Below are positions 16,970-24,814 of a DNA stretch of 64,000 bases, one piece after another (the first letter of the stretch is position 1; the number at the start of each line of letters is the position of its first letter). The DNA is from Parvularcula dongshanensis (lineage in GTDB: Bacteria > Pseudomonadota > Alphaproteobacteria > Caulobacterales > Parvularculaceae): assembly GCF_014199615.1 (NCBI RefSeq), contig NZ_JACHOB010000002.1, forward strand, positions 410,001 to 474,000, given 5' to 3'. The position numbers and the translations under genes were made by a program. Under the pieces are notes generated by a model. The model saw only the letters and a list, made by a program, of their open reading frames with translations. It searched no databases and was not told the origin of the DNA.

Positions 16970-17767
16970 CTAGTCGGCTGAGGCGGCCTCGCGCAGGATC
17001 TCCAAAGCTGCGTTGAGGTCGGCGTCATCTTCAAACTCGCCGAGCCTCGCTTCCAGGAAGGGGATAAGCTCCGGCACGCGAGAAAGTCCGGCAACCTCTA
17101 GCAAGATCGTAAGCGGCTCCTTCTCGCAGAGGGCTGCTTTCAAGGCTTCGATCCCTTCCGGCACCTGCCGCTTCGCTAGGCCGTAGATCGCTTCCGTGCG
17201 CGTATCTTCGTCCTCATCGGAAAGACGTGCTGTGAGAGCGGCCCGGATCTCCGGACCGTCCGCATCACTTTGCGCGCCGAGAGAGAAAGTCGCCCAGTCC
17301 CGCACGGTCGCGTCTTCGTCCGCACTGAGCAGAATGAGCGTCTGCCAGCCCGCCTCCTCGTCACCCGGTAGGCAGCTCGCGACAGCGTGACGAACTTCGG
17401 CGTCCTCGTGCGAAGCAAGCTGGAGATGGTCGAGGAGAACTTCTGCTGCGTCTTGATGGTAGAGACCATGAATGGCGGCGGCCTGAACGGCTGGTGAGAC
17501 GTCAGCGAGCAAACGGGACAGGACGGGCACGGCCTTCGATGTGAAGCCACTCGGCCTCGCACTCCAGCCTATTCGAGCGAGCAAATCGGCTGCGGCCTCG
17601 CGCTCGATCGGATCCTCGCTGTCCGCCATCCCCACAGCCGCTTCCACATCCGTCGGCGCACCGCGGCGATGGAGGACGGCTAGCAACTCCCAAGCTGCAT
17701 CGTCCCGCCCCGCGCGGCGGTGCGCCACAACTGCGTCGAGCGTCGGAACGGGAACGATCTCGGTCAT
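16970..17767 (-). CDS. HEAT-repeat protein
   Basis: The protein has 265 residues made almost entirely of short helical pairs, for example SPAVQAAAIHGLYHQDAAEVLL, read in parts, DAEVRHAVASCLP, DATVRDWATFSLGAQ and DTRTEAIYGLAKR. These are HEAT/PBS-lyase-like repeats that usually form protein-binding scaffolds. There is no signal peptide. Wobble positions look less GC-rich than in the flanking genes, so acquisition is possible. It follows the ftsZ terminator on the same strand. Partner and role are unknown. Confidence 0.75.
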   Translation of the reverse strand: MTEIVPVPTLDAVVAHRRAGRDDAAWELLAVLHRRGAPTDVEAAVGMADSEDPIEREAAADLLARIGWSARPSGFTSKAVPVLSRLLADVSPAVQAAAIHGLYHQDAAEVLLDHLQLASHEDAEVRHAVASCLPGDEEAGWQTLILLSADEDATVRDWATFSLGAQSDADGPEIRAALTARLSDEDEDTRTEAIYGLAKRQVPEGIEALKAALCEKEPLTILLEVAGLSRVPELIPFLEARLGEFEDDADLNAALEILREAASAD

Positions 17768-17807
17768 CGGATCGTTCTACCAGTCTCGTCAGCCAAGCCC
17801 AAACGTC

Positions 17808-17841
17808 AGAGGGCCCGGCACCTCGTGGTGCCGGGCCCTCT
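17808..17841 (-). terminator. perfect hairpin downstream of ftsZ
   Basis: A perfect 15-bp stem (17808-17822 with 17827-17841) encloses the loop TCGT. It lies 58 bp beyond the ftsZ stop codon and 40 bp before the HEAT gene start. On the minus strand it is followed by GACGTTT, a short T run; on the plus strand by TCTTTCTT. It is the strongest hairpin I noticed in the window and probably ends ftsZ transcription. Confidence 0.75.
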
Positions 17842-17899
17842 CTTTCTTGCCCTTCGGCCCGAGGGAGCGTTGGGCGTCAGGACAGCTCGCTCCTTCGCC

Positions 17900-19360
17900 T
17901 TAGTTGTGGCGGCGGAGGAAGGCGGGGATCTCCAGGTCTTCGGGCGTCTCGCCGAAGACATCGGCGTCGGCGCGGGGGCGGCGGGGGGCCGGCCCGGTGG
18001 GTTGCGGCGTCAGCGTCTTGCCGAGGGCGCCCCGCAGCGCGCCGATCGCGTCCGAGACCGGGCTCGCGGCCTTCTGCCCACGGAAGGGGTTGGGTCGCTG
18101 CTGCGGCGTGACGGACTGGCGGATCGGGGTCGGCTGGTCTTCGGTCAGGAGGCGCCGGATCCGTTCGTGCACGTCGCCGACCGGGTTGGCCGCGGCTTCC
18201 GCGGACAGGCTGCCCGCGTCGAAGGCGACGACCGAGGGCTCGTCCGCGGCCTCGGGGGCAGGCGCGGGCGCCTCTGCGACCGGTTCGGGAGCAGGCGCGG
18301 GTTCCGCGGCGGGGGCTTTGACGGCGTCGGCCGCGGCAGGCGCCGCCTTCGCGGCCGTTCCGGTGCGCGGTGCGGTCGGGACAGCCTCTTCGGCCGTCCG
18401 CTCGATGCCGGTCGCGACGACCGAGACGCGCATCGTGCCCTGCAGGTCCTGGCTGAAGGTCGAGCCGACGATGATGTTGGCGTCGGGATCGACCTCGGAG
18501 CGGATGCGGTTGGCCGCCTCGTCGACCTCGAAGAGCTTCATGTCGAGTCCGCCAGTGATGTTGATGAGCACGCCCTTGGCACCCTTCATCGAGGTCTCGT
18601 CGAGGAGCGGGTTCGAGATCGCGGCGGCAGCGGCGGCGGCGGCGCGGTTCTCGCCCGAGGCCTCGCCGGTGCCCATCATCGCCTTGCCCATCTCGGACAT
18701 GACCGCGCGCACGTCGGCGAAGTCGAGGTTGATGAGGCCGGGGACGATCATCAGGTCGGTGATGCCGCGCACGCCAGCGTGCAGGACCTCGTCCGCCATG
18801 GCGAAGGCGTCCTGGAAGGTGGTGTTCTCGTCGGCGAGGCGGAACAGGTTCTGGTTCGGGATGATCAGCAGCGTATCGACGTGGCGCTGCAGCTCCTCGA
18901 TGCCCTCCTCGGCGATCCGCATGCGGCGGGCGCCTTCGAAGTGGAAGGGCTTGGTGACGACGCCGACCGTCAGGATGCCGAGTTCACGCGCGGCCTTGGC
19001 GATGACGGGCGCGGCCCCCGTGCCGGTGCCGCCGCCCATGCCGGCGGTGATGAAGAGCATGTTCGAGCCTTCGATCAGGCCCATCACGTCCTCGATCGAC
19101 TCCTCGGCGGCCGCCTCGCCGATCTGAGGGCGCGAGCCGGCGCCGAGGCCACGGGTCACGTCGGTGCCGAGCTGCAGCTTGTGGGTCGCCTTGTTGAGGG
19201 CGACGGCCTGCGCGTCGGTGTTGGCGCAGACGAACTCGACGCCTTCGAGCTGCGCCTGGATCATGTTGTTGACCGCGTTGCCGCCAGCCCCGCCCACGCC
19301 GATCACGGTGATTTTAGGGGTGAGGTCGGTGAAGGCGGAAGCGTTCATGTTGAGCGGCAT
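17900..19360 (-). CDS. ftsZ: cell division tubulin homologue FtsZ, outside a dcw cluster
   Basis: The 486-residue FtsZ polymerises with GTP into the division ring. Residues 16-320 form the tubulin-like core, with [13 protein letters not shown] at 21-33 and the tubulin signature GGGTGTG at 109-115. The synergy loop region has the conserved acidic NLDFADVR. A long Ala/Pro-rich linker follows (about 330-470), ending in the conserved tail [12 protein letters not shown] that binds FtsA-like partners. The start ATG at 19360 has GGGG 6 nt upstream; an ATG at 19348 is an alternative. Unusually, no ftsA, ftsQ, murC or lpxC is adjacent: neighbours are a HEAT gene and an EF-hand gene. The 5' region holds a CtrA-like box and a GAATC site. 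It may be the sole ftsZ moved away from dcw, or a second copy. Confidence 0.96.
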   Translation of the reverse strand: MPLNMNASAFTDLTPKITVIGVGGAGGNAVNNMIQAQLEGVEFVCANTDAQAVALNKATHKLQLGTDVTRGLGAGSRPQIGEAAAEESIEDVMGLIEGSNMLFITAGMGGGTGTGAAPVIAKAARELGILTVGVVTKPFHFEGARRMRIAEEGIEELQRHVDTLLIIPNQNLFRLADENTTFQDAFAMADEVLHAGVRGITDLMIVPGLINLDFADVRAVMSEMGKAMMGTGEASGENRAAAAAAAAISNPLLDETSMKGAKGVLINITGGLDMKLFEVDEAANRIRSEVDPDANIIVGSTFSQDLQGTMRVSVVATGIERTAEEAVPTAPRTGTAAKAAPAAADAVKAPAAEPAPAPEPVAEAPAPAPEAADEPSVVAFDAGSLSAEAAANPVGDVHERIRRLLTEDQPTPIRQSVTPQQRPNPFRGQKAASPVSDAIGALRGALGKTLTPQPTGPAPRRPRADADVFGETPEDLEIPAFLRRHN

Positions 19361-19410
19361 GGGAGACCCCGAAGCTGGTGGCGGTATCAGGGTTAAAGGA
19401 TCGGTCAGCG

Positions 19411-19430
19411 AGGTTAGCGGACGGTTAACG
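19411..19430 (-). promoter_or_regulatory. CtrA-like box upstream of ftsZ
   Basis: Read on the ftsZ strand the element contains TTAA-N7-CTAAC, one base from the CtrA consensus TTAA-N7-TTAAC, and lies 51-70 bp before the start codon. An extra GTTAAC lies 3 bp further upstream, and a GAATC (GANTC class) is at 19451-19455. The whole 20-bp element recurs in the replication origin at 23178-23197 with two mismatches. Control by CtrA is inferred from what is known for Caulobacter ftsZ. Confidence 0.55.
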
Positions 19431-19487
19431 CCGTTAACGAAATGCACCCCGAATCGCAGCGTTGCAGCCTGTCCGGCCTGCACGAAG

Positions 19488-19518
19488 GAACGCGCCCCGG
19501 CGGTGCCGAGGCGCGTCC
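19488..19518 (-). terminator. hairpin after the EF-hand gene
   Basis: On the minus strand GGACGCGCC pairs with GGCGCGT plus a bulged T and CC; CGG and CCG pair inside the loop. TTCCTTCG follows from within the 3' arm. It lies 37 bp past the EF-hand stop codon, so it could insulate that gene from the ftsZ promoter region. Confidence 0.45.
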
Positions 19519-19554
19519 TGCAAGGCTCCTCTCCGGAGCGCGGGCAACAGGGTC

Positions 19555-20166
19555 CTAGTAGACCCCGCGGCCCGACTTCAGCGCCGCGAAGTTTTCGACC
19601 TCGTCGTCTTCCAGCATGGCGTTGCCGTCCATGTCGGCGTCGGCGAAGTCCGAACGGCGCGCGTCCTCCAACTCGTCGAGGCTCAGCGAGCCGTCGTCCC
19701 CGGCGATCATCGCGAACTTCGCCACCAGGTAATCCGAAGCGGTCATGCCACTCTCGCTCGGCGTCACGTCGGAACCCTCGTCGGCCGCATCGGCCTCCGC
19801 GACGACGGTGTCGGACATACCGGCTTCGGCATCAGCCGAGGTCGTCATAGCGGCCGATACGCCCGCATCTCCTGCCGCCGACATGATCGCCACGAACTCT
19901 TCCTGGGTGAGCAGGTCGTCGCCGTCGGCATCGGCCTCGGCGAACTCGTTGCGGGCCTGGGTGAGAGCGTCCTCTTCGGACAAGCCGCTGGCCGCGGGCT
20001 GCGTCTCGGCCGTCTCTACCGGCGCCGTCGGGTCGATGGCGGTCCCCTCTTCGGAGAGGATGCCGGCGTCCGCGGCGCGCTGATCGAGCGCGTCGTCCTG
20101 CTGCGCATGGGCGGCGCCGACGAGCACGAAGCCAGCGGCGGTGGTCATTGCGAGAAACTTGTTCAT
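19555..20166 (-). CDS. secreted EF-hand calcium-binding protein
   Basis: The protein has 203 residues and is very acidic. A signal peptide ([21 protein letters not shown]) directs it to the periplasm or outside. Two EF-hand loops fit the DxDx(D/N) spacing: [12 protein letters not shown] at 79-90 and [12 protein letters not shown] near the C-terminus. A degenerate third loop is [12 protein letters not shown]. The region between is Ala/Thr/Asp-rich and probably disordered. Related alphaproteobacterial EF-hand proteins have no agreed function; calcium buffering or signalling is possible. It is upstream of ftsZ on the same strand, but a hairpin lies between them. Confidence 0.82.
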   Translation of the reverse strand: MNKFLAMTTAAGFVLVGAAHAQQDDALDQRAADAGILSEEGTAIDPTAPVETAETQPAASGLSEEDALTQARNEFAEADADGDDLLTQEEFVAIMSAAGDAGVSAAMTTSADAEAGMSDTVVAEADAADEGSDVTPSESGMTASDYLVAKFAMIAGDDGSLSLDELEDARRSDFADADMDGNAMLEDDEVENFAALKSGRGVY

Positions 20167-20519
20167 GACTTAGTCCTCCGAAGTGCAACTCGCCCCGCCA
20201 TGGGGGCCCTATCGCTACGATGAAGTATGTAGGGAAGGCTTCTGTCCGAACTACGTTGTCTTCTTGATATTTTCGCCTTGGCTTGGATGAAGGTGCCTTA
20301 ATCTAAACTTCAATACTGCGAAGTTCACTCCTGTGGGAGTTCACGAACACTGGAGGAGAGAGAACGGCCGGCCTTTGTTACGGATCAGCTTCGTCCCCAA
20401 CGCACACTCCGTTATCGTGAGGGCCGTGATTCGAAGTTTCCCCGCCCCCCCGCCGATCCGCCGTGCCGATGAGAGTGCGGGGCGCCGACAGGGCGCCGGC
20501 GCGACACCGACGCACCGGC
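20167..20519. other. 353-bp intergenic region between divergent genes
   Basis: This gap separates the minus-strand EF-hand gene from the plus-strand FAD oxidoreductase gene. It is clearly less GC-rich between about 20222 and 20345 and must hold at least one promoter, but no convincing -35/-10 pair, operator or RNA gene was found. A small ACTCC-TGTG-GGAGT hairpin near 20328-20341 is too weak to call. Confidence 0.6.
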
Positions 20520-21632
20520 ATGGCTGAGATCGTCCTCGTCGGCGGGGGGCATGCCCACGCGCTCGTCCTCGCGCGTTGGGCGCGAGGGGCCCGTCCGGCG
20601 TCGCGGGTCACCCTCGTAACGCCGGAGCGGAGCGTGCCTTATACAGGCATGCTGCCTGGCTACGTCGCCGGACACTACCCGCGCGAGGCGCTGCGCATCG
20701 ACCTCTCCCGCCTTTGCGCCGCGATCGGCGCCCGTCTCGTCGAGGGGCGGGCCTGCGGCCTCGACGAGGGCACGGAGACCGTTCGGCTGGAGGACGGGCG
20801 TCTGCTTCCCTTTGATGTCCTGTCGCTCGACATCGGCATTCACGGGCGGACGGACGCTCTGCCCGGCCTTCGCGAGCACGGCGTCGGCGCAAAGCCGCTC
20901 GGCCCCTTCTCGACGGCTTGGGACGGCTTTCTCCGCGACGTCTCGCAAGGGGGCGCGGCGCCCGAAGCGGCGGTGATCGGCGGCGGCGTGGCGGGCGTCG
21001 AGCTCGCTTTGGCGATGGCGTTCCGCCTGCGCAACGAAAGGCGGGCCAAGGTCACGCTGATCGAGCGGTCCGAGCGCCTCCTCGAAGGCGCGCACGGACG
21101 GACGCGGCGAAGGCTCGCCGCCGCGCTGAACCTCTGGAGCGTTCGGGTGCTGACGGGCGCAGCGGTCGAAGCCGTCACGGAGCGCGGCGTGAGGTTGGAA
21201 GGCGGCGGCTTCGTCCCGGCGAGCCTCACCGTCGCGGCCACCGGCCCCGTGCCCTACCCCTGGCTCGAGACGACCGGGCTGACGCTCGAAGACGGATATG
21301 TCTCGGTCGACGGCTGCCTTCGGGCGCTCGGGCAGGCGCGGATCTTCGCGGCCGGGGACTGCGCTCACCTCACGCGCAGCCCTCGAGAGAAGGCCGGGGT
21401 CTACGCCGTGCGGGAGGCGCCGGTGCTCGCGGTCAACCTCTGCCGGGCCGTGGAGGGAAGGCGCGACCTCAAGCCTTACCGGCCGCAGCGGAACTACATG
21501 AAGCTGGTCTCGATGGGCGAGCGGCGGGCCGTGCTCGAACGCGGCCTCCTCTCGGTGTCCGGTGGCTGGGCGTGGCGCCTCAAGGACGAGATCGACCGGC
21601 GCTTCGTGAGCAGCCTGACCCCGCCGCGCTGA
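20520..21632 (+). CDS. FAD-dependent pyridine nucleotide-disulfide oxidoreductase, SelD-associated type
   Basis: The protein has 370 residues. The N-terminal dinucleotide fold reads VLVGGGHAHALVLARWA. Then come VPYTGMLPGYVAGHY and a second Rossmann motif VIGGGVAGVELALAMA, with the FAD site IFAAGDCAHL near the C-terminus. This pattern matches the family that is fused or adjacent to selenophosphate synthetase (SelD) in many bacteria and resembles NDH-2-like quinone reductases. No selD is visible here, so the role is open. The start is uncertain: ATG 20520 fits the family best but lacks a clear ribosome site; in-frame ATG 20469 and GTG 20463 exist. It converges with repA, ending 2 bp from its stop codon. 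Confidence 0.8.
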   Translation: MAEIVLVGGGHAHALVLARWARGARPASRVTLVTPERSVPYTGMLPGYVAGHYPREALRIDLSRLCAAIGARLVEGRACGLDEGTETVRLEDGRLLPFDVLSLDIGIHGRTDALPGLREHGVGAKPLGPFSTAWDGFLRDVSQGGAAPEAAVIGGGVAGVELALAMAFRLRNERRAKVTLIERSERLLEGAHGRTRRRLAAALNLWSVRVLTGAAVEAVTERGVRLEGGGFVPASLTVAATGPVPYPWLETTGLTLEDGYVSVDGCLRALGQARIFAAGDCAHLTRSPREKAGVYAVREAPVLAVNLCRAVEGRRDLKPYRPQRNYMKLVSMGERRAVLERGLLSVSGGWAWRLKDEIDRRFVSSLTPPR

Positions 21633-21634
21633 GC

Positions 21635-22741
21635 TCAGGCGTTGATCGGGTTGTTCTTCGCGTAGGTCGTGAAGAAGGCCAGGAACGCCGCGTCCGGCTT
21701 GCGGGGCGCCTCCTTGCCCTCGGCCCACCGCTTCCACTCCTCGAGCACGAAGTACTTGTCGTAGCCCGGGAACATGGCGCCCGCCCGCGTCAGCGCCTCG
21801 CCCGTGACGTGAAGGTCCGCGGGCCTGGCCCGCATTGGCGTCGCGGCCTCGGGTTCCAAGACCTCGATCCGTGCCGGGCCCCGGCCCGGCCGCCCCTTCG
21901 GCGTGAAGAGGACCTGCGGCGTCCTCTTCGTGATCTTCGGGTTGAAGCCTTCGGCCTGGATCATCCGCGCGCCGTCGCAATCGGGCACCTCGATGATGGC
22001 GACGTCGTATTCGGGGATCGACTGCCGCTCGGCGACCTCGCGCAGGGCCGCCTTGAACTTCGCGGCCCGGTCCTCCGAGCCCACCTTCAGCTGCAGCTTC
22101 TCGAGGCCGACGTGCCAACAGCGCTGCTGGCCGCAGTGGACGCGGGCGATCTCGTAGAGGCGCCGCTCGATCGGGGAGAGAGAGAAGTAGGCGAGGTCGT
22201 AGGTCAGGATCTTCTGATCCTTGATCAGCGCCCGGTAGAGCCAGTCGCAAAGCCGGACCTTCACCGCCGTCAGGCGCTTCTTGCCGTTCGCGTCCTTGGA
22301 GTAGCTGAGGCGCGCTTCGGACAGCCAGGAGAAGTAGCCGTCTTCGCCCTCGCCGCCCGCCTCGATGTTGGTCTTGATCTGCGTGCCTTGCAGCCGCTCG
22401 AGCGCGCCCTGGATCCTGTCGTAGGAGCGGGCCGAGCGGTTCCCGCCGATGACCCGAAGAAAGTCGTGCGCGGTGAAGGCGTAGTCCTGGCTCGGGGTCT
22501 CGCAGCGCTTCATCTGCGCGACGAGGAGGCTGGCGATGTAGAGCAGGATCTCCTTGTCGTAGATCGTCGCGACCCCGGTCTGCGAGGGGCGCACCTCAAT
22601 CGTGACGCAGTCGTCCTGATAGGTCACCGGCGTCATCCGGCGGCCCTTGGACAGCGCGAAGAAGGGGAAGGCCATGACCGAACGTTCGCCCTTCACCTTG
22701 CCGTGGAGCGGGCTGTCGAGTTCCGGCAGGGCGAGTTGCAT
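21635..22741 (-). CDS. repA: plasmid-type replication initiator RepA (RPA family)
   Basis: The protein has 368 residues. The sequence matches replication initiator protein A of alphaproteobacterial plasmids. The N-terminal MAFPFFALSKGRRMTPVTY is followed by VTIEVRPSQTGVATIYDKEILLY (in parts). A winged-helix-rich region contains YDRIQGALERLQGTQI and LSPIERRLYEIARVHCG, the latter close to the most conserved part of the family. The protein should bind iterons and open the origin. ATG 22741 has GGAAAG upstream; further in-frame starts would lie inside the iteron array. Its first upstream iteron begins 19 bp before the start codon, suggesting autoregulation. Immediately upstream is the origin; parA and parB lie 2.1 kb beyond it. 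Confidence 0.88.
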   Translation of the reverse strand: MQLALPELDSPLHGKVKGERSVMAFPFFALSKGRRMTPVTYQDDCVTIEVRPSQTGVATIYDKEILLYIASLLVAQMKRCETPSQDYAFTAHDFLRVIGGNRSARSYDRIQGALERLQGTQIKTNIEAGGEGEDGYFSWLSEARLSYSKDANGKKRLTAVKVRLCDWLYRALIKDQKILTYDLAYFSLSPIERRLYEIARVHCGQQRCWHVGLEKLQLKVGSEDRAAKFKAALREVAERQSIPEYDVAIIEVPDCDGARMIQAEGFNPKITKRTPQVLFTPKGRPGRGPARIEVLEPEAATPMRARPADLHVTGEALTRAGAMFPGYDKYFVLEEWKRWAEGKEAPRKPDAAFLAFFTTYAKNNPINA

Positions 22742-23149
22742 GGCGTCTTTCCGTCTTCGTCCCTCAAAGCACGAGCCCTGAGTCGCATGTGTCCCAGACT
22801 GACTCACTCCGGGACGGAGTCATCCGATTCGGCTCGTGCTTTCGAGGACAGGTCCCCGAAAGCACGAGCCTATGCACGCCCAGGGCGGGCTTGGGGGGCT
22901 CAGTTTCCCCCAAAAGGGCGGTTCGGCGACTCGATTCGTGCCTTCGGGGACGAATCGGCGGGGGCGGCGCGACTCAGTCGTGCTTTTGGGGACTCACCGA
23001 GTCCGCGATTCGATCAAGCCCGAATCGCACGCTTCGTTTTGCACCGGGAACGGTCGTGCCTGGACCGGTGGGTCGTCCCCGAAAGCACGAGCGGCGGGGT
23101 GCGTTCCCCCTCATCCTCCCGAAGGGAAACCTCCGGCCGCGCAGCGGGA

Positions 23150-23218
23150 TTTAGAATCTAGGGTTAGGAAGGTTAAAAGGTTAGCAGTCGGTTAACGCAC
23201 TGATCTTGCGAGATTCTT
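23150..23218. other. AT-rich core with four GGTTA repeats, candidate unwinding element
   Basis: This is the least GC-rich part of the origin, from TTTAGAATC to GAGATTCTTTC. GGTTA occurs at 23162, 23171, 23179 and 23190, read as TAACC on the repA strand. Such short AT-rich direct repeats between iteron blocks are typical of DNA unwinding elements. Confidence 0.6.
23178..23197 (-). promoter_or_regulatory. CtrA-like box in the origin core
   Basis: The minus strand reads TTAA-N7-CTAAC inside AGGTTAGC-N4-GGTTAACG (plus strand). It is 18/20 identical to the element upstream of ftsZ at 19411-19430. In Caulobacter, CtrA binds TTAA-N7-TTAAC in the origin and represses initiation; an equivalent role here is inference. 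Confidence 0.55.
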
Positions 23219-23451
23219 TCGCGGACTACGTCCCCGTTCCCACGAAGAACGGTCCGCGTTGCCACGAAGGGACGATCCGTGATGACACGAGCACCCATCC
23301 GCGAAGTCACGAAGGACAGCCGCCGGCGGTCCCCGTTCGCACGAACCAGGTTCTACCCAGACAAGTCCTCGAACCCACGAACCGAATCGTCTTCGTGCGA
23401 TGACGGACTCGGCTTCCTATCTGTTCCCCTCGACCGCTTCGGGAGCCCGCC

Positions 23452-24453
23452 ATGATCCCCCTCTCCATCCTCGACCTCGCCCCGATCGTTGAAGGCAGCG
23501 ACGCCCAATCCGCGCTGAGGGCGTCGGGGCGCCTCGCCAAGCATGCGGAGGGCGAAGGCTACACGCGCTACTGGATGGCCGAGCACCACAGCATGACGGG
23601 CGTCGCGAGCGCGGCGACCGCCGTCGCGCTCTCCTACGTCGGTAGCCAGACGAACAGGATCCGTATCGGTGCGGGCGGCGTCATGCTGCCGAACCATGCG
23701 CCCCTCACCATCGCGGAGCAGTTCGGGACGCTCGCGACCTTGTATCCCGGCCGGGTCGACCTCGGCCTCGGCCGCGCCCCCGGCGGCGACCTCGCGACGG
23801 CGAAAGCCCTGCGCAGGAACAGCACGGCGAATGAGAGCTTCCCCCAGGATGTCCAGGAACTGCTCGGCTACCTCGCGGACGGGCGCTCCAGCGCCGTGGT
23901 TCGGGCGATCCCCGGCGAAGGGACGAAGGTGCCGGTCTGGATCCTGGGCTCCAGCCTCTACGGCGCGCAGCTCGCCGCCGCGTTGGGCCTGCCTTACGCC
24001 TTCGCTTCGCACTTCGCGCCGGCCGCGTTGTCTCAAGCGCTCGACGTCTACCGCCGGAGCTTCCGGCCGTCCTCACACGCGTCCCGGCCGTACTTCATGC
24101 TGGCCGCGAACGTCTTCGCGGCGGACACCCATGACGAGGCGCTCTTCCTTCGCAGTTCGGCCGAACAGGCCTTCGCGAACCTCATGAGCGGCAGGCCGGG
24201 CCCCCTCCCCCGGCCCGACGCGGACTTCGCGGATCGGATCGATCCGGGCATCCTCGCTTCGGTCAGGAAGGCCCTCTCGGTTTCGGCGACGGGCACGGTA
24301 GAAGACGTCCGCGCGGATCTGTCCCGGCTCGCCGAGGCTTACGCGCCCGACGAGATCATCCTGACCGGGAACATCCACGACGAGGCGGCCCGCCGACATT
24401 CGTTCAGCCTGGCGATGGAAGCGATGCGAGGGGTGAAGGCAGCCGCCGCTTAA
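23452..24453 (+). CDS. LLM-class flavin-dependent oxidoreductase
   Basis: The protein has 333 residues of the bacterial luciferase-like TIM-barrel family, close to the YhbW/MsnO8-type proteins. Characteristic parts are [10 protein letters not shown] at 39-48, [21 protein letters not shown] (in parts), and the flavin-binding stretch [15 protein letters not shown] later segment is [20 protein letters not shown]. Substrate is unknown; members use FMN from a partner reductase. It is the first gene on the plus-strand side of the origin, with an iteron ending 44 bp before its ATG, so its expression might respond to RepA binding. The gene is not part of usual partition modules. Confidence 0.85.
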   Translation: MIPLSILDLAPIVEGSDAQSALRASGRLAKHAEGEGYTRYWMAEHHSMTGVASAATAVALSYVGSQTNRIRIGAGGVMLPNHAPLTIAEQFGTLATLYPGRVDLGLGRAPGGDLATAKALRRNSTANESFPQDVQELLGYLADGRSSAVVRAIPGEGTKVPVWILGSSLYGAQLAAALGLPYAFASHFAPAALSQALDVYRRSFRPSSHASRPYFMLAANVFAADTHDEALFLRSSAEQAFANLMSGRPGPLPRPDADFADRIDPGILASVRKALSVSATGTVEDVRADLSRLAEAYAPDEIILTGNIHDEAARRHSFSLAMEAMRGVKAAAA

Positions 24454-24522
24454 GCGTCCGCGCCTTGTGGCACCGAACCGGTCTTTCTACATGCTGATGG
24501 GGCGTTGAAGAAGGAGGGGACC

Positions 24523-24687
24523 ATGGGCGGAAAGACGAAGCGAAGCTACGCTTTGACGGGCGTGTGGGGTTCGGCGCTAGCGATCGGCGTGATGCTTATA
24601 CAAATTGGCGCTCCTGACTTCGTTAGCGGCGTCGTATTCGGTCTTTCTATCGGCGCCGGCATCATGATGGTCGCGCTGCGAAGCTAG
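24523..24687 (+). CDS. small two-helix membrane protein
   Basis: This 54-residue protein begins MGGKTKRSYALTGVWGS and has two hydrophobic segments at about 13-30 and 35-50 (VVFGLSIGAGIMMVAL). An excellent ribosome site, AAGGAGGGGA, ends 2 nt before the ATG at 24523, which decides the start and supports the gene being real. It is not recognised. It lies between the LLM gene and parA; the 157 bp that follow carry the parA promoter. Confidence 0.62.
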   Translation: MGGKTKRSYALTGVWGSALAIGVMLIQIGAPDFVSGVVFGLSIGAGIMMVALRS

Positions 24688-24814
24688 CGCTTGCGAACGG
24701 ACGGAAAGCCTCGGCGCGCCGTCGCGTTCGTCGGGGCCTGCTGCGGTTCGCAGGGCGCGTCCCCTCGAAGCGCCGCAAAGCGTTAAGGCGGCGTTCATCT
24801 TTACCTTGGTTAAT

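Larger units (their letters stand above)
22760..23407. repeat. thirteen 17-bp iterons, consensus TCCCCG-N4-CACGARS
   Basis: Plus-strand copies begin at 22760, 22853, 23076, 23231, 23253, 23276, 23298, 23330 and 23366. Minus-strand copies occupy 22832-22848, 22934-22950, 22976-22992 and 23391-23407. In block 1 the spacer is mostly AAAG and the end CACGAG; in block 2 it is variable and the end mostly CACGAA. The four copies from 23231 are spaced 22, 23 and 22 bp, about two helical turns, as expected for initiator binding on one DNA face. Two degenerate copies near 23018 and 23052 were not counted. Confidence 0.85.
22780..23410. promoter_or_regulatory. cluster of 16 GANTC sites in the origin
   Basis: GANTC starts at 22780, 22801, 22817, 22826, 22928, 22933, 22952, 22971, 22991, 22999, 23007 and 23022 (twelve in 247 bp), then at 23154, 23212, 23384 and 23406. 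At about 68% G+C roughly one per 340 bp is expected. GANTC is the target of the cell-cycle methylase CcrM in alphaproteobacteria, so methylation-sensitive control of initiation is plausible. Confidence 0.7.
22742..23451. other. replication origin region (oriV)
   Basis: This 710-bp non-coding segment lies between divergent repA and the LLM oxidoreductase gene. It contains two blocks of iterons (22760-23092 and 23231-23407) flanking an AT-rich core (23150-23218), plus a dense GANTC cluster. A typical DnaA box was not found. The organisation is that of an iteron plasmid or chromid origin. Open frames crossing it on either strand have no protein character. Confidence 0.82.

Noticed and set aside
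16970-17767. HEAT protein as a phycobilin lyase
   Set aside because: PBS-lyase-type HEAT repeats are generic scaffolds and no phycobiliprotein genes are present.
20321-20345. Hairpin ACTCC-TGTG-GGAGT as a terminator or RNA element
   Set aside because: Only five base pairs and no T run; likely chance.
23150-23218. DnaA boxes in the origin core
   Set aside because: No sequence close to TTATCCACA was found; the GGTTA repeats fit TAACC/CtrA-type half-sites better.
22742-23451. Several open frames crossing the origin
   Set aside because: They consist of low-complexity Arg/Pro/Ser translations, differ by frame, lack ribosome sites and coincide with the iteron array.
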